NCBI GenBank assembly: GCA_002104985.1
Contig: MCGO01000032.1
Location: 310,001 to 374,000 of the forward strand
Source of the DNA: Rhizoclosmatium globosum
Taxonomy: Eukaryota; Chytridiomycota; Chytridiomycetes; Chytridiales; Chytriomycetaceae
Direction of reading: 5' to 3'
Length of the DNA stretch: 64,000 nt
Made by a program: the position numbers and the translations under genes. The notes under the pieces were generated by a model. It ran no database searches. It had not been told where the DNA came from and saw nothing but the letters and a program-made list of their open reading frames with translations. Below are positions 56,859-64,000 of the stretch, one piece after another (position 1 is the first letter of the stretch; the number at the start of each line of letters is the position of its first letter).

Positions 56859-58474
56859 ATGTCAACCTCCTTCGCACCCATACCCCCGATCCAAAAACGC
56901 ACAGTCGGCGGAGGAGCAGGAGGACACAACGGCGCTTCTGATACGACACCTCGACGCGCCATGATGAAATCGACGCTGGGACCTGGATCTGATGGCCAGC
57001 CATTGTCACTTCACGCGACCTTCATCAACCCGCTTGCGAACCCAAAAGGTACCTACACTTTGATCTTTAAAGAGACGCGTTTTTTTGATTTGGGTTTTTT
57101 GGGTAGGGATTAAGCTTGGGTGTGAGTTGTGTGGGAAGCCTGCGTAAGTTACTTTTTTGATTGTTTGCGAAGGGGGTTAGGGGAGCTGATGGGTTCTCTT
57201 TATTGGATTAGATATATTCAGTGTAAAGATTGTCGTGTTACGTTTTACTGGTGAGTTTGGAGGTTATGTGAGGGGTGAGGGGTGGAGGCTTACAATTGAT
57301 CCATGACTTTACAGTGATAAGGAACATCAGGGGACGGATTTTCGAGGGATCCATGAAAAGATTTGTTCGTTGCTTATTCCGTTGAGGTGTGTATTCTTTG
57401 TGTGATTCCTGGTTATTGATTTGGAATGATAGGACGCCCGTGAGTGTACTTGGATCAGAAGAAGAACGTATCCACAGAGATAAACAAACGCGACATCGAC
57501 AAGTACGTTAATATTGATTCCCGTCCTCGTCACTCAACACACCACCACACACCACGCAGATCCAACTCCTCGAACTCTCCAAAACCGAAGCCCACAAAAA
57601 ACTCTTTGAAGGACAATACGACCTCGCCATCCCCGCCGCCCTCCAAGCCCTCCGCTTCAGCATGGACGTATACGGCCAAGACTCCATCCAACTCGTCCCC
57701 AGCTACTTACTCCTCGGCGAAGCCAGCATCGGGCTCAAACAGTACCCGCAAGCCGAGGATTACTTGAGCCTTGCAAAGTGGGCGATCCTGAAAGTCCCGG
57801 ACTGTGAACACCGGATACGCAGCCAGATGCATAGAAACTTTGGGCTCTTGTATGCGAGTCTTGGAAAGTATGACGATGCGCTTGCACAGCTCTCGCAGGA
57901 CATCTATTATGCGAGTTTGGTAAAGGGCCCGAGCATATTAGTGTTCTTGGAGGGTATTTCCAGCTTGGAATGTGTTTCAGAAGTTGGAGGGGAGGGGGGA
58001 TGTTGTTGCTGCTGTTTTTGATAAGGTTGTTGGGGTTTGGAAGAAGGCATTGAGGGAGGGGGAGGGGAGGAGGAACGGGAGGTGTTGGATGAGGCGCAGC
58101 AGGCGGAGGCTGTGCAGATGTTGACTACGATTTATACGTTTCGGACGAGCTTTGCGGCGAGTTCTACGGGGCCTGCGGAGGTGAATTATGTGTTGGGGCA
58201 GTTGCATCATATTTATGGGAATTCGGAACGGGCGAAGGAGTATGTTGGGAAGGCTTTGGAAGGTTTGTTTCTTAACGTATGGTTTTGTGGTTTTAAACTG
58301 TTGACTTGTATAGTGTATGAGGCTGTTCTTGGGCGTGAACATAGTTTGACTATCGAAGCACGAAACTTTTTCAAGAGTGTCGTCAAAGTTGGAGGAGTTG
58401 GAAGAGTTACCAGTGCTGGAACTGGTGCTCACCATGGGGGTAGTGCAGGGCGAAGAAGGAGTATAGCTCGCTGA
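56859..58474 (+). CDS. ZMYND12: MYND-finger and TPR protein, ZMYND12-like
   Basis: Several short exons. Starts MSTSFAPIPPIQKRTVGGGA, then an N-terminal MYND zinc finger split by introns: CELCGKPA, YIQCKDCRVTFYC, DKEHQGTDFRGIHEKIC (full Cys/His set). TPR repeats follow: AHKKLFEGQYDLAIPAALQA, VPSYLLLGEASIGLKQYPQA, RNFGLLYASLGKYDDALAQL, EVNYVLGQLHHIYGNSERA, and the end at 58474. MYND first then TPR is the layout of ZMYND12, a sperm-flagellum protein linked to axonemal dynein regulation, so a flagellar role in zoospores is plausible. Frame breaks lie near 57930 and 58030. The assignment is by architecture. Confidence 0.75.
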
Positions 58475-58579
58475 TAGGAATGTGTCAGTAACCGTTTTCA
58501 TCTTGATTTCAGCTTACAATAAATCAGTCAAATTCAATAATTCAAATACTTCATTACTACAAAAAGAAAGAATATACAT

Positions 58580-59598
58580 TCAAATACCCAACTCCTTCAA
58601 CGCCTCATTAATCTCATCATCTATTTCAAACATCTCCAGTTCATCGTCGTCTTCATCGTCGTTCCCAGTGATATCATACGCTTCATATCCTTGATCCAGT
58701 CCCAGTTCTTCCATATCCACAGCACAGGAATACGTTGCAGTCGAGTTCTTGAGCTGTTCTCGCGTGATGGGGTCGATTGGATTCATTCCTGATTCTTGCA
58801 TTAGTGTACGCAGTGTATCTCGGCCGAGGTCTAGAGGTAACGGATCGATGGGGATGTTGTTGGTGTTTGAGTTGCTTTTGGTTTTATGGAAACAGTGTCT
58901 GTAGAAATCATAGTGTGAGTAAGAGAATTCTCAAGGTGTTTAAAGATCAAGGGAGTGATTATATTTCGGTTCGCTACGCTCACAGTTCCAAAACCTCGTC
59001 TCACATTTCGGCGACTCGACTTTCGTATTCGTCCTATTGAAATGTCTACGACAACTCTCCAACCTCCTTGGTTCCTCATTCAGTTTTCGGTTGTATCTCG
59101 TTCCCTCGATCTTCTTCAGTTCCCTTCGCTCAGTCAGGCCACACTTGAAAAGTATGTTGGGTGGCGCGGCGTGACATCATATGCAAAGACAAATTTCGGG
59201 ACTACTCACCAAGCCATTCACGGAATGCATGTAAATTCAGTGTACGTGAAGGATTATTGGAAGGGCTTGTTGAAATTGAACGACGGTGGTGGTGGTGGTG
59301 ATGTGTTGAGGTGGCAGAGGAGAATGCAAGAAAGAAGGTGTCGTGAAGGAATTCCGTTTAGATACTGACGTTGAAGGAGCAGAGAATATTGGAATAGATT
59401 GTGAAGTTGTCGAGGGGTTAGGTTTGAGTGACGTCTTTTTGTGGGATTGTTGGTGTTGTGAATGTGAGGTTGGGTGGGAGAAGGTAAGAGGGAGATGGGG
59501 CGTTGTGGGAGGGGATGGCGCATTGTAGTAACGGAAGTGGGAGAAGGTGTTTGGGCTCGTGATCGCGGAGTTGGTGGAAGGGCAGTCGATATGTTCAT
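58580..59598 (-). CDS. Hypothetical Cys/His-containing protein, acidic C-terminus
   Basis: Reconstructed from weak evidence. The last exon (58580-58898) reads HCFHKTKSNSNTNNIPIDPL to YEAYDITGNDDEDDDELEMF and ends NEALKELGI. A preceding exon (about 58980-59130) reads CGLTERRELKKIEGTRYNRK then LESCRRHFNRTNTKVESPKC, and a GTTTTG donor joins in phase to give KCETRHCFHK, a zinc-binding-like pattern. Further upstream lies a Ser/Thr/Pro-rich exon, possibly from ATG 59598 (MNISTALPPTPRS). The opposite strand has an ATG ORF at 59042-59368 that I judge less likely. Family unknown. Confidence 0.42.
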
Positions 59599-60025
59599 TC
59601 GAAACGAGGTTGGTTCGGAAGAATTGGATTGGAGGCGTTACTATTCTTGGGGGTGATGGGCTGCCTTAACCTGAAACAAATTGAAGATGTTTGGTAACAA
59701 GATTCGAATAGCGCGTGTTGCCTCGTGGTTCTAAGGTTCCTAAGTTTCTTGAGCTATTTGGTGGCTAATTGGCTATCGGTAGAGTTCGAGTGGACTTGGT
59801 TGTTTTATCAAATTGTTATTTTACAAACGAATGCCTTTTTGATGTGATTAATAATACTCTTTCTTTTTATATTCCAAATGAGTCTTCTATTTAGTTCTAC
59901 ATTTTCTGTTCTACTTTTCTTTGAGTTGAGGCAGACACACAACAAATCTCTCACTGTTTCATCTTTCCATCTCACATCCACACCACCAACCAACCACCAA
60001 CCACCAAGAAAGAAAGAGACATCGA
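59599..60025. other. Intergenic region upstream of the kinesin-like gene
   Basis: Nothing supported. A plus-strand ORF from 59878 overlaps the kinesin-like start in another frame and looks like a shadow or 5' leader. Confidence 0.4.
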
Positions 60026-63000
60026 ATGCACACCTTATCCGTGCATCTTCTTCCTCTTCCAAATCCGAATCCGAATCCGAATCCAAACGGATCCGTGTTT
60101 GAAACAACTTCGACGTCTCTCTCGCTGCGAATCCGGGCGTCGTCCAAATTCGCCGTTGATCGAATCGCTGAATTCGGACAAGTTTACGGCACTTCAATTT
60201 GGCCGAATGTGAAGCGATTTCTCGATGGCGAAAGTGTTGGCGTTGTTCGAGTTCGAGTTCGGGCTGGACTGGCTCAGGTGCGGAGCTTTTGCGTGTGTTT
60301 GTGTGTTCGAGTAGGGCTTTCTAACTTTGTGTTTGGATTGGCGTAGAACGACCAGCAAGACGACGCTGAAGATGTCGTTGCACTCGCAATCAAAGACTTG
60401 TTCGACTCGGTCAACACTTTCTCGAATTCTTACAATGGCATCAAGAAACCTCGCTTTACTGTGGCTCTTTCACTGCTGGAAGTACTTGGAGAGACGGTTG
60501 TGGACCTGTTGAATGCTGGGGCTGGTGACGATGAGTCAAAGGAGTTCGTTGTGGTAGCTTCGGCAGAAGAAGCCATTCGGTGAGTGCCTCTTTCTTTGCT
60601 TTGGGTGGGATGTATATTGTAGTCAGCTTGGGTCATGCACCATGTGTGATTCCACTGTTCAACTCTGACACCCAACACTAACCTATTATGTTTCAGCATC
60701 TTTTCGTCAGCTCTTCTCTCGCGAAAATCAAACTCTCATATTATTCACTCTATTCGCTTGCAGCAGCACCACTACAATCCAGATACCTTTATTCAATCCA
60801 CTCTTACATTCTATGACCTTGCTCCTATCCATCGAATTCATGCGTCCTCGAAATTAGCGAATACTACAAATACTTCGACAGAAGACGACACTAACGGCGT
60901 CATTGTCGATTCCGGATGGCTTGCTCTCGAAAATATCGTGTTTTATGAAGGAGAAGAGCATGGAGAAGGACGGCCGGATGTAACACAGAGTCAATTGACG
61001 AGATTGATGAAGGATCATTTGTTTCCTCCTGATGAGTAAGTGATTCTTCATTTTGATTAGCGGGGATGAGAGAATGAGACTGATAATCCATTTAGAAATA
61101 CGAGCACTGTATTAATTCCAACCATATCCCAATCCGAAAAAGATGTGCATGAATCAATCCAGTTGCTGCAGTTTTGTTCACGATTTTGCCAGCTTCCCCT
61201 CATGACACAGAAAGTACGGGATCCAAAAGACAGACAAATCTTGGAATTGAAAGAGATTGTGGATCGATTGAAATCAGAGAATGACGGGCTCAAGCGTGGA
61301 GGATTACGGAATCATACAGAACAAGAGAATGAGGAATTGCGGGAAGAATTAGAACGAAGAGAAAACCAAGTGTTACAAGGACTAGAAGAAATCAACGCAT
61401 TGCGAAACGAGGTACATAAAATGTTCGTTACGCTAGGAGTTCAACTCACCAAACCAAACAGATTGCATACATGAAATCAGAAACAGCATTAAAATTATAC
61501 GAATACCACCACCCCGACACCAGCGACACGGACTCATCAACCGGAACTTCGTCCACCCACACAGACTTAACAGCTACAACTACAAAACCATCCCCTCGTC
61601 GAACATCAACACCCTCAGGAAAATCAACTGCCCTCCCCGTCCCATCCTCCAAACGCCCAGGAACACCAACCACAACCACCACCACCCGTCGAAACAGCAC
61701 AACCCCACCCGTCTCCGAAATCCAAACCCGAAAAATCCGAAAACTCGCCTACTCCCTCCGCGAAATGACCCTCCTCGCACAAGAATACCACACCCGCCTT
61801 GAATCCATCCAAGCCTCTCATACCGCCTCGTCTGTCGACGCGGACCTGGAGGTTGTGCTTGCTCGCGAAGGCGTCTTGAAGCATAAAGTTGAGGTGTTGG
61901 GACGGAAGTTGGAGGGTGTTGAGAAGGCGTATAGTGGGGCTGAGGAGTATATATCTGGGCTTGAGGCTGAGGTTCGGGCTTTGAGTGAGCGTGTTGGAAG
62001 GGCGGAAGCGGGTGGTGGGACGGAGAGGGGGGTTGGTGGTGGGGATGGGGAGTTGGAGAGGAGGTTGAAAGAGGCGGAGGAGAAGCTTGCTTTTGTGTAT
62101 GGAGAGAATGGGGGTGATGGGGATGGGGATGTTGTGGAGGAGGAGGAGGGGAAGGGGTCGCCTGGGTTTATGAGTGGGATTATGAAGCAGTTTGGGTGGG
62201 AAGATACGGAGAGTGTTACTTCGTTGAGAGAGAAGTTGGGGAAAGCGGGGGAAGTGAATGGGAAGTTGAGGGAGGATGTCAAGTTGTTGAAGGCGAGGGT
62301 CAAGGTTTTGTCGCAGGTAAGGTTTATGTTGCTTTTTTGGGTGAGAGGAGATTACTTACTCGAACGTTATAGAAAACCGCAAGGCGTACACCTTCTGTTC
62401 ATTTCGGCCGTGCGAGCTCTGAAGCTGGTGTTCAAACTGAAGTTCAAGATTCTCGTGGACCAGCCGTTCAACTCCAAAAAATGCTGAATGAAGCATACGC
62501 AGACAAAGACCGTGCCGTCGAATCCTTTGAGAAAGAAGTGTCCGCCCTCCGAGTTCAACTCTCACATGCACAGCTGAACGTTGACGCTTTGACAAACGAG
62601 AAAGTCTCGACCGTTTCGGCTCTGGAATCAGATAAGAAGCGATTACAGGGAGACCTTGCAGCCTTGAAATTGAAACTGGAAGATGCGGAGAATAAGGTGT
62701 TCATACTCCAAGCACAAGTCGAAAAGTCTCGAAGTGGAAGAACGTCGCCTGTTTTGGATACAGAAGCGCGAATGCTTGTGAAAGAGCATGAACGCATTAT
62801 GAAGGAAGCTAAAGAGCGGATACGCGTTTTGGAGAAGGAAGTTGAGGAAGTTCGGTGCGACGCGCCGAAAGCTCCTGGCCGGCGTGAAGAAGCTGTTCAA
62901 GCTGGCTCTGCAGATAATGTTGATGAAGCTGTGCAGAGTGAAGTTGATGGTGTGCAGTTTGAACGTGTGATGGGACTTTTGAAGACGAGTGGGAGGGAGT

Positions 63001-64000
63001 TGGCCAGCTGTAAGTTGTTTCGTTTTATTTTGTGGGAGGAGTATTAATGGTTTTGATTAGCCAAGGAACGTGTTGGGGTGTTGGAAGCCAAGACTCAGGA
63101 GTTGGAAGCTCAGCTTGATGACGCTCGTGCAAAACTCATGACGCAGGAAGATAAGCGCGCGCATTGCAGCGGTCGGCGAATATCGCTTCAGCGCTGGTTC
63201 CTCTTGGTAGTGGCGGCGTTGATGATGAAGAGAAAGCAGCCCTCAAGCTGAGATTACTGACCTCAAAGCCCGATTGGTCGGATTGCAAGAGTTGAAGACA
63301 CGACTCGTTGATACAGCTTCTCGTTATCATACTCAAGAAGAGCTGGACGCGGTTGTTTCCAAGAGCCGAGATCTTGTCAGTGAAAGCGAGAAGGCGCTTG
63401 TTGTTATGGAAGCCTCGCTTGCGCACTGTCAAATTGAAATCGAGCGAATGCAGTTTGAATTGTCTCAAGCTCGTACTGAAATCTGCGCTTTGCAAGAACG
63501 ACTGAGTGGCTCTGAGCTCAAGAATTCGGAGACTTTGAAGTTGTACAAGGAATCTCTTGATTTGGCACATGAACTTGAAGAACGGCTGAAGGAGGTGTAT
63601 AAACACTTTGAAGTCTTGATTGGCAAAGTTGCTGCTGATGGCGACACTATTGTTACGGAGTTGAAGCAAAGAGTCGAAGTTCTCGAGAAGGAGAAGAAGG
63701 ATGTCGAAGAAGCGTTGTATCTGGAGCGCAAGACTGTGGAAAGACTTGAAACTGAGCTGAAGGAGAACAAGGCCCGTGTTGAAGGGCTTCTTCAGGATTT
63801 ACATGTTTCCACAAGGGATTTGGCAGAATGCAAGACGCAACTTCATGAGACGAAGGGACACTAGAAGCAACAGCGTCAGCAAAAGAGGCCATGGAAAGCA
63901 CAATTCAAGAATCTGCGAACGTTATTGCTTCCCATAAGGAACGTATCGATGTCCTTGAGAAGGAGCTTTCTGAGGCTCATGCATTACATCAGGCTGTGGT
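60026..64000 (+). CDS. Kinesin-like protein with degenerate motor and long coiled-coil tail (partial)
   Basis: The first about 340 residues follow the kinesin motor order but with lost catalytic motifs: LSVHLLPLP (beta 1), KFAVDRIAEFGQVYGTSI, FTVALSLLEVLGETVVDLL (normally the EIYNE-DLL segment), RKSNSHIIHSIRLQQ (switch I region), LTFYDLAPIHR (normally DLAGSE), RLMKDHLFPPDENTSTVLIP, and LLQFCSRFCQLP (normally the FA-R-A segment). The P-loop GxxxxGKT is missing; the corresponding place reads GESVGVVRVRVRAGLAQ. Coiled coil begins around 61230 and continues to the window edge, with a Thr/Pro-rich hinge (61520-61700). Frame breaks lie near 62310, 63160 and 63860. Probably a non-motor microtubule-binding or scaffold kinesin. 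The 3' end is outside the window. Confidence 0.68.
60060..60085 (+). repeat. (AATCCG)n coding microsatellite
   Basis: About four 6-bp units encode alternating Pro-Asn near the N-terminus of the kinesin-like protein, right after beta strand 1. Confidence 0.8.

Noticed and set aside
59042..59368. Plus-strand ATG ORF of 109 codons
   Set aside because: The minus strand shows a better spliced frame with Cys/His spacing (KCETRHCFHK) and a downstream exon; the plus ORF has no recognisable features. Not fully excluded.
1..64000. CRISPR arrays, bacterial operons, rRNA
   Set aside because: No regularly spaced repeats and no rRNA signatures; introns and gene content show a nuclear eukaryotic sequence.

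Overview
The window is nuclear DNA of a eukaryote, most likely a zoosporic (chytrid-like) fungus. It has dense genes on both strands and many short GT-AG introns (about 45-75 nt). Recognisable genes include mitochondrial succinate dehydrogenase flavoprotein, cytochrome c oxidase subunit COX6/Va, mitochondrial L7/L12, TAF4, CNOT3/NOT5, RhoGDI, a secreted GH20 hexosaminidase and a ZMYND12-like protein, a family tied to flagella. Class C (family 3) GPCR-like receptors also fit early-diverging fungi. The lineage is inferred from gene content; there is no rRNA or other marker to settle it.

Layout. 0-8 kb: a small myristoylatable protein, a hemerythrin-like protein, TAF4 and a DDHD-type phospholipase (the last two head to head). 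7.5-21.3 kb: a Cys-rich gene with a decayed tandem copy, two tandem receptors on +, SDHA on -, tRNA-Lys(TTT), and a third receptor on -. 21.5-31.3 kb: a long coiled-coil protein, COX6 and a Pecanex-like membrane protein. 31.8-37.4 kb: three GNAT acetyltransferases, a glutathione-peroxidase-like protein, a 59-residue secreted peptide and CNOT3. 37.5-43.6 kb: two paralogous multidomain genes on -, each encoding TIR, C2, a low-complexity linker and SAM, with a truncated third copy between them. 43.6-53.9 kb: a TPR protein, GH20 hexosaminidase, RhoGAP, RhoGDI and bL12m. 54-64 kb: a C2H2 zinc-finger factor, two zinc-binding-type unknowns, a ZMYND12-like gene, and a kinesin-like gene with a degenerate motor that runs off the right edge.

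The most novel-looking item is the TIR-C2-linker-SAM pair. The TIR domains keep a Glu at the position expected for NAD-cleaving TIRs. The C2 domain could give membrane or calcium recruitment, and SAM could give oligomerisation. The linkers differ sharply: one is acidic, the other is poly-Gln plus nucleoporin-like FG repeats. The receptor cluster, whose members share a PH-like cytoplasmic tail, and the P-loop-less kinesin are the next best leads.

Caution: many conserved genes are split by apparent one-base frame changes, and several of these sit in G or C homopolymer runs. I read most as sequence errors rather than pseudogenes, so spans for such genes are given start to stop across the breaks.
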